A stretch of DNA of 64,000 nt from Prevotella sp. UBA6447. Its GTDB lineage: Bacteria > Bacteroidota > Bacteroidia > Bacteroidales > Bacteroidaceae. The DNA is taken from assembly GCA_002437115.1 (NCBI GenBank), contig DJOD01000055.1, positions 62,001 to 126,000 of the forward strand, written 5' to 3'. The translations under genes were made by a program, and so were the position numbers. The notes beneath the pieces are model-generated. The model was not told the origin of the DNA, made no database searches, and saw only the letters and a list, made by a program, of their open reading frames with translations. This document shows positions 1-6,998 of this stretch, in pieces. Numbering within the stretch: the first letter of the stretch is position 1; each line of letters begins with the position of its first letter.

Positions 1-215
1 GGCTTACGAATAATCGCATAAATCATCGAGATGAAACCAATGAAACAAACAACAGGCGCAACTTTTATACGACGTGTGCTAAAAATGTCTGGATTGAACG
101 CTTGTTCAGTCGATGATGAACCACTCATCAGAATAAAACCGATGACGACGACTGTAAAACCAATAGCCAACAGGATGAAGTTGGTACGGTCGAAAGCTAT
201 TTTTTTTCTATCCAT
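1..215 (-). CDS. DUF3098 family small membrane protein (3' end beyond window)
   Basis: The reverse strand reads from ATG at 215 through the window edge with no stop (71 codons visible), beginning MDRKKIAFDRTNFILLAIGF. Two hydrophobic segments lie at about residues 12-30 and 54-68, with a short polar stretch (FNPDIFSTRRIKVAP) between them. This is the layout of the DUF3098 family, which in Bacteroidetes typically follows ftsX. FtsX lies 49 bases upstream on the same strand, so the two are probably cotranscribed. The biochemical role is unknown; the FtsX linkage suggests an envelope or division-related job, which is inference only. Confidence 0.75.
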   Translation of the reverse strand, partial: MDRKKIAFDRTNFILLAIGFTVVVIGFILMSGSSSTEQAFNPDIFSTRRIKVAPVVCFIGFISMIYAIIRK

Positions 216-264
216 AGTTAGTTAAAATGTAAACTTTGCGATTGGACGTTTATTTGTATGATAT

Positions 265-1149
265 TTAAATCTTGTAGAGTTCACCTGCTTTCATCTTCAG
301 AAACTTGTTGACAGAGATTCCTGCACAGATAGCTGTGATGATAATGCCAAACAGGAAAACCGTTACAGCCGTAATGGCCATTTCCTTCCAAGAGATGACT
401 GTCAGCACGTCGGGCTCATAACGATAGAGCAAATACATACCCCCACCTAACACGGCACAGGCAAAAAACGCCGCCAGCATACCTGTCAGAATTGCTCGCC
501 TTAGGAACGGCCACCTAATGAAACCCCACGAGGCACCCACAAGTTTCATGGTATGTATGGAGAAGCGCCGAGCGTAGATTCCCAAACGAACCGTATTATT
601 GATGAGCGAGAATGAAACGAAGGTGAGCAACACTGCCAACACGAACAACACTAGTCCGATCTTAGCAAGGTTACGATTGACAGAATCAACAAGGTCGCGT
701 TGATAACTGATCTCTGACACCTTGGGATATTGCTTGAGCTCTTTTGATATCCACCTCAATGAATCGTTGTTGGCATATTCACTTCTCAGCGTCAAGTCGA
801 CCGATGACGGAAGAGGATTGACACCGTCTGTAAACTCGGATGGGTCTGTGCCCATCTCCTTGGTGGCATCCCTCAACGCTTGCGCCTTGCTGATGAAGTG
901 AACGCTCTTGATATAAGGTCGCTTGGCGAGTCCACGACACATGGTCTGCGCCTCCGTGTCTGTCATGTCCTGCTCCAGCATCATGGTAACAACCAAATTT
1001 TCTTTGACATAAGAAGACAAATTGCGTCCCAGGAGCGTGGAGAACACCACTAATCCCAACAGAATGAGCACCAAGGCGGTGCTGATACAGAGCGTGACCG
1101 ACTGAAGGCGAACAGAGCGCCTATTGGTCTTTTTACGTTTATGTCCCAT
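265..1149 (-). CDS. ftsX: Cell division protein FtsX-like permease
   Basis: 294 residues counted from MGHKRKK. The first membrane helix is at about residues 19-39 (LCISTALVLILLGLVVFSTL), followed by a periplasmic region of roughly 120 residues and three C-terminal helices near 163-182, 218-241 and 255-275. That is the FtsX topology. FtsX pairs with the ATPase FtsE to couple cytokinesis to cell-wall hydrolase activation in the inner membrane. No ftsE is adjacent, which is usual in Bacteroidetes. An in-frame ATG 36 bases upstream exists, but the extra residues (MHTNLGYYSHFK) precede the usual basic N-terminus, so the later start is preferred. A DUF3098 gene follows. Confidence 0.85.
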   Translation of the reverse strand: MGHKRKKTNRRSVRLQSVTLCISTALVLILLGLVVFSTLLGRNLSSYVKENLVVTMMLEQDMTDTEAQTMCRGLAKRPYIKSVHFISKAQALRDATKEMGTDPSEFTDGVNPLPSSVDLTLRSEYANNDSLRWISKELKQYPKVSEISYQRDLVDSVNRNLAKIGLVLFVLAVLLTFVSFSLINNTVRLGIYARRFSIHTMKLVGASWGFIRWPFLRRAILTGMLAAFFACAVLGGGMYLLYRYEPDVLTVISWKEMAITAVTVFLFGIIITAICAGISVNKFLKMKAGELYKI

Positions 1150-1255
1150 TTTAAAATGGCTATAATAACCCAAATTTGTGTGCAAAGTAACAAAAAAAAT
1201 GTCACAATCAAGAGAGTTTAACGTGCGTTAACGTCAGCTATCTGATAAATATCTG

Positions 1256-1263
1256 TAACTTTG
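1256..1263 (+). promoter_or_regulatory. -7 box TAACTTTG for the radical SAM gene
   Basis: TAACTTTG followed by C matches the Bacteroidetes sigma-ABfr -7 consensus TAnnTTTG. It predicts a leader of about 60 bases before the ATG at 1331. No good -33 TTTG is visible. Confidence 0.55.
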
Positions 1264-1330
1264 CAATCAGAAAAAGATGGCTGCTCACACAGAGCCACCA
1301 AAGACACATCAATTCAAGAAGAACTACACC

Positions 1331-2125
1331 ATGAGTACGGTTATTTATCCAAGTCCCATCTACGGCCCCATACATAGCCGGCGGCTGGGACTCAGCTTGG
1401 GAATCAACCTGATGCCAGCCGACGGGAAAATTTGCACCTTCAATTGCATCTACTGCGAGTGCGGCTTCAATGGTGACCGTCGCACCCGCACACACCACCC
1501 CTCACGACAGGAGGTGGCCGATGCCTTGGAACGACAGCTCATCAAGATGCACAACAACGGCGAGCACCCTGACGTGCTGACATTTGCCGGCAACGGCGAG
1601 CCAACGAGCAACCCGCATTTCCCCGAAATCATCGACGACACAATCAAGCTGCGCGACCAATGGTGCCCCGGCGCCAAGATCAGCGTACTGAGCAACTCGA
1701 CCTTCATCAGGCATGAGCAAACGAGGCGTGCTCTGATGAAAGTGGACAACAACATCCTGAAGCTCGACACGGTGGACCCCGATTACATCTTGGCCGTTGA
1801 CCGCCCCACCCAGCCGAGCTATGATGTGAAGAAGGTGATTGAGAACATGAAGCTTTTCAACGGGCACATCATTATCCAGACTATGTTCATGAAAGGCTAT
1901 TCGACCAATGCTAAGGGCGAAAAGATCAATGTTGACAATACCAGCGACCACTATGTGGCGCCATGGCTGGCCGCCGTGAAGGCCATTGCCCCCCAAGAAG
2001 TAATGGTCTACACCATCGACCGCGAGACGCCCGACCACGACCTGCGCAAGGCTTCGCATAAAGAGCTCAACAGCATACGCGACCGCGTGGTGGCTCTTGG
2101 CATCCCCTGCACAGCCTCTTATTAA
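1331..2125 (+). CDS. Radical SAM protein (COG0731-like Fe-S oxidoreductase)
   Basis: 264 residues from MSTVIYPSPIYGP. The radical SAM cysteine motif CX3CX2C is present as CTFNCIYC at about residues 36-43. It is followed by the glycine-rich patch FAGNGEPTSNPHF and the segment SVLSNSTFI, both typical of COG0731-type radical SAM proteins, some of which resemble the wyosine enzyme TYW1. It should bind a [4Fe-4S] cluster and cleave S-adenosylmethionine; the substrate cannot be told from sequence. An upstream ATG at 1277 is in frame, but the 18 added residues look unlike the family. The gene is monocistronic, with a TAACTTTG box about 70 bases upstream. Confidence 0.85.
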   Translation: MSTVIYPSPIYGPIHSRRLGLSLGINLMPADGKICTFNCIYCECGFNGDRRTRTHHPSRQEVADALERQLIKMHNNGEHPDVLTFAGNGEPTSNPHFPEIIDDTIKLRDQWCPGAKISVLSNSTFIRHEQTRRALMKVDNNILKLDTVDPDYILAVDRPTQPSYDVKKVIENMKLFNGHIIIQTMFMKGYSTNAKGEKINVDNTSDHYVAPWLAAVKAIAPQEVMVYTIDRETPDHDLRKASHKELNSIRDRVVALGIPCTASY

Positions 2126-2443
2126 TTTAAGCTCCTGATTTAGCCAACAACACCAAATCCACAACTTGCTGAATATCAAAAGATAGCATACCGTAAAAAC
2201 AACAGTTGTTATTTTCTATAATTAAGCTGTTATTTTCTAAATTTTAGCTGTTATTTCTCACAAATAAATAATGATCTCCACAAGTTTGGGATTTAGGTGC
2301 ACAGGCTACGCTCAACTTTGACGCTTGCCATAGCGGAAAAGCTCATTCTGGCTCAATCAACTTGAGTTATCAACCAAAATATGCTGAAAGTCTTCCGCCC
2401 CGCCTCATTTCACCTGTCCTAACAACGCCACCAACAAACAACC
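2126..2443. other. Intergenic region with AT-rich tandem repeat
   Basis: 318 bases between the radical SAM gene and the GNAT-TagA gene. It holds three 21-base tandem units (2205-2267) and then about 170 bases with no convincing ORF. CTCAACTTTGAC near 2310-2321 is a near-miss to the -7 promoter box. The string CACAACTTGCTGA at about 2160-2172 recurs at 13669-13681. Confidence 0.5.
2205..2267. repeat. Three imperfect 21-bp tandem repeats
   Basis: Units are 2205-2225, 2226-2246 and 2247-2267. Each begins GYTGTTATTT (G[T/C]TGTTATTTTCTA in the first two) and ends in an AT-rich tail. Units 1 and 2 match closely; unit 3 diverges after GCTGTTATTT. Confidence 0.75.
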
Positions 2444-3586
2444 ATGAAATTCAAGATAGAACAAGCCACCCCCGACCAGGCCGCAGCCATCGCCTCGCTA
2501 ATCATGATGGCCATGGACGAAGACTGCTGCCAGCACTTTGCAGGTCCGAATCATACGTTGGAAGACTTCCACATATTGATGACGAGTCTGGTGAGACATG
2601 ACGACAGCCAATACAGCTACCGCAACACACTCGTGGCCCGAACGGTCAAAGGTGACATCGCAGGTGTCATTACGGCCTACGATGGAGCACAACTGCACGC
2701 ATTGCGCAAGGCTTTCCTGCAAGCCGCAAGAACGCAACTCCAAGGCGACTTCTCTGGCATGGCAGACGAGACGCGAGCAGGAGAATACTACATCGACTCA
2801 CTCGCCGTAAAAACGGAATATCGCAAGCAGGGCATCGCGACAGCCCTGTTGTACGAGATGATCCGTCGACATGGCACTCGTCAGCCCGTTGGCCTGTTGG
2901 TCGACCGGACGCATCCTTGGGCCGAGCGGTTGTACCTGTCGCTGGGTTTCCGCCTTGTGGGCAGGAACACATGGGGCGGACACGCAATGAAGCACCTGCA
3001 ATATCCTCCGCGTTGCCCATGGGCCATCGGCAACAAGTTGCTTGAGAAGTATCATGATGAGGAATGGGGTGTGCCTGTCCACGACGAGCGCCACCACTTC
3101 GAGATGCTGCTGCTGGAGACAATGTCTTGTGGACTTTCATGGCGGATGATGCTCGAGCGGCGCGAGGTGTTCCGCCAGTGCTTTGCGGGTTATGACCCTG
3201 GGCGAGTGGCTGCGTTCACCGACGAGGACACCAACCACATCCTCGCGACTGAGGGCATGATTCGTTCGCCACGGAAGGTGCGAGCCATGGTCAACAACGC
3301 CAAGGCTTTTTTGCGCGTGGCACAGGAGTTTGGAAGTTTCGACCGATACATCTGGCACTTCACAAATGGGCAGACCTGGATCTACGCGAGCCACCAAGAG
3401 AATTGGTGCACACACAACGAACTGTCGGACGAAGTGGCAAAGGACATGAAACGGCGGGGGTTCCAGTATGTGGGCTCCACCATCATCTACTCACACCTGC
3501 AGAGCATCGGCATCATCAACGACCACCTGGATGGATGCTGCCGAAAACAAGCATTATCGCAAGGGAACATCGTCATCAAGGAATGA
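2444..3586 (+). CDS. GNAT acetyltransferase fused to 3-methyladenine DNA glycosylase I (TagA)
   Basis: 380 residues with two domains. Residues 1 to about 185 are a GNAT N-acetyltransferase, with the acetyl-CoA loop near EYRKQGIATALL at 126-137 and the C-terminal LYLSLGFRLVGRN. From about residue 189 (RCPWAIGNKLLEKYHDEEWG) the protein is a complete TagA. The family's zinc ligands are visible: Cys in RCPW, His in YHDEEWG, and His and Cys in NDHLDGCC. The base-pocket residues Glu (LLETM) and Trp (EWG, LSW) also align. TagA excises 3-methyladenine from alkylated DNA; the GNAT substrate is unknown. The stop overlaps the next ATG by 4 bases (ATGA), implying translational coupling to the esterase. 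Confidence 0.88.
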   Translation: MKFKIEQATPDQAAAIASLIMMAMDEDCCQHFAGPNHTLEDFHILMTSLVRHDDSQYSYRNTLVARTVKGDIAGVITAYDGAQLHALRKAFLQAARTQLQGDFSGMADETRAGEYYIDSLAVKTEYRKQGIATALLYEMIRRHGTRQPVGLLVDRTHPWAERLYLSLGFRLVGRNTWGGHAMKHLQYPPRCPWAIGNKLLEKYHDEEWGVPVHDERHHFEMLLLETMSCGLSWRMMLERREVFRQCFAGYDPGRVAAFTDEDTNHILATEGMIRSPRKVRAMVNNAKAFLRVAQEFGSFDRYIWHFTNGQTWIYASHQENWCTHNELSDEVAKDMKRRGFQYVGSTIIYSHLQSIGIINDHLDGCCRKQALSQGNIVIKE

Positions 3587-4311
3587 AAAGCACAACACTC
3601 AACGACCTCAGCATCCCCGTAGACCTTTATATTTGCGGACAGCCGGAGGCTCTCCTCATCCAACCGCTCGAGCGGAAGGAGATGGCGACCATCGGCCACG
3701 AAGTCTCACTAATCACCCGGCACACGGGCCATTCCTTCACCATGGCAGCCTTCAAGATCGACGACTGGCACCTACAACTGACACCATGGCACGACGACGC
3801 CATCTCGCGCCGCGAGGAGGTGGGGCTGCACGCCAAGGAAACGCTGCGATTCATCACCAACGAACTGCTACCCCGTGTGGAAAGTATGTTGGGAAAACGT
3901 CCCGTCGTGCTGGGCGGCTACTCTTTGGCTGGCCTGTTCTCGCTGTGGGCCTCCACCCTATCCAACGCATTCCAAGGCATAGCGGCTGCCTCACCGTCGG
4001 TATGGATTCGCGACTGGCAAGCTTACGCCAGGTCCCACCCCACCCAATCCCAAGTGATCTACATGAGCATGGGGCGCAAAGAGGAACACGTGCGTAATGC
4101 GTCCATGGCTCAAGTTGGCAACAACATACGCTTCGAGCAAGCGTTGCTCGAGCAACAATTGGGCGACGACCGCACGACCCTGCAATGGAACGACGGCGGC
4201 CATTTCGTGGAGATGGACTCGCGCACCGCCCAAGCCTACGCCTGGACACTCAACAAGCTCCATGCACTACGAAATTCAGCAAGGCCAAGAAAAACTGTGC
4301 GACAGTTATGA
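3583..4311 (+). CDS. Alpha/beta hydrolase (esterase-like)
   Basis: 242 residues from MKSTTLNDLSIPVDLYICG. The nucleophile elbow GGYSLAG (GxSxxG) is at about residues 112-118. The later HF of NDGGHFVEMD is the probable catalytic histidine, and an acidic residue lies in the intervening segment. No signal peptide is evident, so it is probably cytoplasmic. The architecture resembles the putative esterase (PF00756) type of small hydrolase. The start codon lies inside the stop of the GNAT-TagA gene. Translation further upstream is open, but it runs through the TagA coding region in another frame and is not credible. The substrate is unknown. Confidence 0.75.
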   Translation: MKSTTLNDLSIPVDLYICGQPEALLIQPLERKEMATIGHEVSLITRHTGHSFTMAAFKIDDWHLQLTPWHDDAISRREEVGLHAKETLRFITNELLPRVESMLGKRPVVLGGYSLAGLFSLWASTLSNAFQGIAAASPSVWIRDWQAYARSHPTQSQVIYMSMGRKEEHVRNASMAQVGNNIRFEQALLEQQLGDDRTTLQWNDGGHFVEMDSRTAQAYAWTLNKLHALRNSARPRKTVRQL

Positions 4312-4379
4312 GGCGACATCCAGCTGACAGTATCATCCAATCACTGGTCAGTTTCTGTCGTGGCATCTGCTGCACTTGA

Positions 4380-4722
4380 CGCTTCTTTATCTTTCTCATC
4401 ATTTAAGGTTCATCCGACATTTCGAGTGATACGGCAATCGTGCAATGCATACAACCGAAGTTTGAAATATCTTTCATCTCTAAAGTCATATGCATTTCTC
4501 TTCATTACTTTTATTCTCCTACTGATCATAGTCACAATCTTTACACTTGTAGCGCTGGACTTTCACACGTACAATGATTTTCTTGTCACCAATAGGAAGG
4601 GCCTGAAAGTTTCTCATGCGAAAACAGTTCTTGACTATGTGGCGTTTCCCGCTTTGCGAAAAGCATGACTCTTGGCAAAAGGCAACGATACTATTGCCAA
4701 TAAAAACACTCACGTAGAGCAA
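4380..4722 (-). pseudogene. Decayed transposase fragment, ISL3-like N-terminus
   Basis: A reverse-strand reading of 67 codons ends IGDKKIIVRVKVQRYKCKDC. It resembles the N-terminal zinc-finger part of ISL3-type transposases (conserved 'LPIG..v.lrvkvqRykCkdC'). The first part of the finger is lost and a stop follows CDYDQ. Transposase-like residues (for example RIKVMKRNAYDFRDERYF) continue in another frame to about 4380. No terminal inverted repeats or target duplication were recognised. A rightward 102-codon ORF over the same bases is best read as its antisense shadow. Confidence 0.4.
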
Positions 4723-4728
4723 CTGAAA

Positions 4729-4764
4729 AGGGGTTGACCTGGTTTCACAACCGGACCAACCCCT
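4729..4764 (-). terminator. Hairpin terminator of the efflux/lpxA-like operon
   Basis: The 8-base arms AGGGGTTG (4729-4736) and CAACCCCT (4757-4764) are extended internally by GGTT/AACC around a TCAC loop. On the minus strand the stem is followed by TTTT. It sits 24 bases past the stop of the acyltransferase gene. Confidence 0.7.
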
Positions 4765-4787
4765 ATTATAAATTATATAGGTATGAG

Positions 4788-5567
4788 TTACATTTTCCCG
4801 ATGATTCCTAGCTTTGTGCTCTGAATGAAGTTCACAACGTTTCTCACGGCCGCTCCGTCAGGCACCTGTTCCTTGATCTGGAGAGCAGCGTCGAACACGG
4901 ATGTCTGTCCGTGGAACACGAGGCGATAAGCATTGGCCAAGTGGTTGAGCACCTTCTCACTGATACCATGGTTTTGCAACAGCTCTTTGTTCAAGCCAGC
5001 ATAGCGCACTGGATTGTCTGTGGCCACGATGAAAGGCGGCACATCCCTGCTCACACGGCAGCCGCTGGTGACCATGGCTGCCGTTCCGACACGAACCTGC
5101 GCATTGACGATGACACCTGAAGAGAAAATGATACCACTGTGAATTTCGCAATCACCAGCGATTTTGGTTCCGTAACCAAACACGCAATAGTCATGCACGT
5201 CTGTATCGTGACTGATGTGCACGCCTTCCATCAGGAAGTTGCGGTTGCCAATGTGCGTCTTGCCACTGGGATAAGTTGCGCGATTGATTACTACATTCTC
5301 ACGGAAGATGTTCTCATCGCCAATCTCAAGGGTGGTAACCTCACCCTTGTAGTTGAAGTCTTGCGGTTCTGCACCCAGCACGGTGTTCTGATACACCTTG
5401 TTGGCACGTCCCAGCCGCGTTCCGTTCATGATGCTCACGTAGGGATAAATGACACAATCGTCGCCTATGACCACATCTCCCTCCACGTACGCAAAGGGGT
5501 AGATGGTGACATTGTTGCCAATCTTCGCCTTAGGGTCTACGTAAGCCTGTGGACTTATGTTGTTCAT
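4788..5567 (-). CDS. LpxA-like UDP-N-acetylglucosamine O-acyltransferase (possible paralogue)
   Basis: 259 residues. The hexapeptide-repeat beta-helix fills the first ~190 residues, followed by the LpxA C-terminal helical domain (LANAYRLVFHGQ). The catalytic histidine segment (GVHISHD, equivalent to E. coli LpxA His122/His125) is conserved. LpxA transfers a 3-hydroxyacyl chain from ACP to UDP-GlcNAc, the first step of lipid A synthesis. The position matching E. coli His160 (VHQF) reads VNAQ here, and the gene is not with lpxD or lpxC-fabZ. It starts 30 bases after the outer membrane factor stop and so ends the efflux operon. It may be a second copy with altered specificity; whether the genome has another lpxA cannot be seen. 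Confidence 0.85.
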   Translation of the reverse strand: MNNISPQAYVDPKAKIGNNVTIYPFAYVEGDVVIGDDCVIYPYVSIMNGTRLGRANKVYQNTVLGAEPQDFNYKGEVTTLEIGDENIFRENVVINRATYPSGKTHIGNRNFLMEGVHISHDTDVHDYCVFGYGTKIAGDCEIHSGIIFSSGVIVNAQVRVGTAAMVTSGCRVSRDVPPFIVATDNPVRYAGLNKELLQNHGISEKVLNHLANAYRLVFHGQTSVFDAALQIKEQVPDGAAVRNVVNFIQSTKLGIIGKM

Positions 5568-5597
5568 AATCTTAAATGCTTTTAATAGGTTGAAACA

Positions 5598-6986
5598 TTA
5601 ATCGCGGCCTCCTCCAAGTGCATAGTAGAGGTTCACCACAGCCTGCATCTTGTAGAAGTCATCGGCCACCTTCGAGAGTTCCGCGTTAAGCAGGCTCTGC
5701 TGGGCAGTGATGACCTCCAAATAGGTGCTGCTGCCGTCATTGAAGAGGAGCTTGGTGTACTCCACGTTCTTCTTGAGACTCTCCACCTGCTTGGCTTCCA
5801 ATTGGCTCTTTTCCTCGGAAGAGTTGTAGAGCACCAAGGCGTTGCTCACCTCGCTGCCTGCAGAGAGCACCGCGTTCTGCCAGGTGTTGTAGGCCTGCTC
5901 CTGCTTTGCCTTGGCCACCTTCAGTCCGGCAATGAGCTGTCCGTGCTGAAAGATGGGTTGCACAAGGCTGCCCACCGCGTTGAGAAGCATCTTGCCTGGG
6001 TTCACGATGCCCATGCCGCTGCTGTTGGTGTAGGCACCTGTGGCACTGATAGTGAGGCTGGGATAGAAGCGCGAGCGAGCAGCATTTACGTCATAGAAGC
6101 ACTGTGCAAGGCTCATCTCCGCATAGTGAACGTCTGGACGGTTATTGAGCAACTGAATACCCACGCCTGTAGAGAACTTGGCTGGCAACGACTGCGCATC
6201 GAGCGTGCCACGCCCAATGTGCTGAGCCGACTGGCCAAGGAGAAGGGAGAGCGAATTCTCCGTCTCGCGAATCTGCCGTTTCAAGTCGGTGGCCTGTGCC
6301 AAAACAGAATAATAGTTGCTCTCTGCACTTTGCACGCTGGTCTCCTTGGTGCGTCCCAACTCCTTCTGTATCTTCATGATATTCCAGGTGTCCTTCACCA
6401 GCTTCGCCATGTCGTTGACCACCGCCAACTGCTTGTCGAGCATGAGGAGCGTGTAATACATGTTAGCAATGTTGGAGATGAGCTTCGTCTTCACCACGAG
6501 CTGATAGTCCTTGGTTGCCAAGAGGCTCATCTGCGCGCTCCGCTTTTGGTTGAGCAGGTTGCCAAAAAGATCAACACTCCAACTGGCTGTGATAGGTAAG
6601 GAATAAGTCTTGGAGGCCTTTCCGCCATCCCATGACGAAATGGTTCCTTGCGGAGAGAAGGTGAACGCAGGCACAAAGGCCAACTTGGCCACCTTCAACT
6701 GCTCTTCAACCATATACACGTTGAGTGCCGCGTTGAGCATATTGACATTGCTCTTGAGGCCTTTCTCTATGAGTGCCTGCAGCTGTGGGTCGGTAAACAC
6801 ACTGCGCCAAGGCAGATTACCGAAACTTGCCGTATCGGCCACTGCGAGCGTGTCGGCCGCTGAGGCCGAGTCGCGCACCAGTCCGGCGGTATCCACATTG
6901 GGGCGTTGATATTTTGTGTAGACTCCGCAACTGCTCATTAGGGCAGCTGCGAACGCTAACATAACGATATTCTTGACTTTCATCAT
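5598..6986 (-). CDS. RND efflux outer membrane factor, TolC/OprM (NodT) type lipoprotein
   Basis: About 462 residues. The signal peptide ends in a lipobox (AALMSSC), giving a lipidated cysteine near residue 20, as in OprM-type channels. Two outer-membrane-efflux repeats follow, for example ALIEKGLKSNVNMLNAALNV early and the second-repeat motif NNRPDVHYAEMSLAQCFYDV near residue 285. The protein should trimerise into an outer membrane/periplasmic duct for the pump encoded just upstream. Its start lies about 12 bases past the pump stop. Alternative ATGs at 6995 and 6983 differ by a few residues. Confidence 0.9.
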   Translation of the reverse strand: MMKVKNIVMLAFAAALMSSCGVYTKYQRPNVDTAGLVRDSASAADTLAVADTASFGNLPWRSVFTDPQLQALIEKGLKSNVNMLNAALNVYMVEEQLKVAKLAFVPAFTFSPQGTISSWDGGKASKTYSLPITASWSVDLFGNLLNQKRSAQMSLLATKDYQLVVKTKLISNIANMYYTLLMLDKQLAVVNDMAKLVKDTWNIMKIQKELGRTKETSVQSAESNYYSVLAQATDLKRQIRETENSLSLLLGQSAQHIGRGTLDAQSLPAKFSTGVGIQLLNNRPDVHYAEMSLAQCFYDVNAARSRFYPSLTISATGAYTNSSGMGIVNPGKMLLNAVGSLVQPIFQHGQLIAGLKVAKAKQEQAYNTWQNAVLSAGSEVSNALVLYNSSEEKSQLEAKQVESLKKNVEYTKLLFNDGSSTYLEVITAQQSLLNAELSKVADDFYKMQAVVNLYYALGGGRD

Positions 6987-6998
6987 GATATGCATAAT

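Noticed and set aside
1502..2179. Reverse ORF of 225 codons opposite the radical SAM gene
   Set aside because: The forward frame has the CX3CX2C cluster and promoter; the reverse is a codon-bias shadow.
4360..4668. Rightward 102-codon ORF with a hydrophobic stretch
   Set aside because: It lies antisense to the transposase-like relic, with no promoter or family resemblance.
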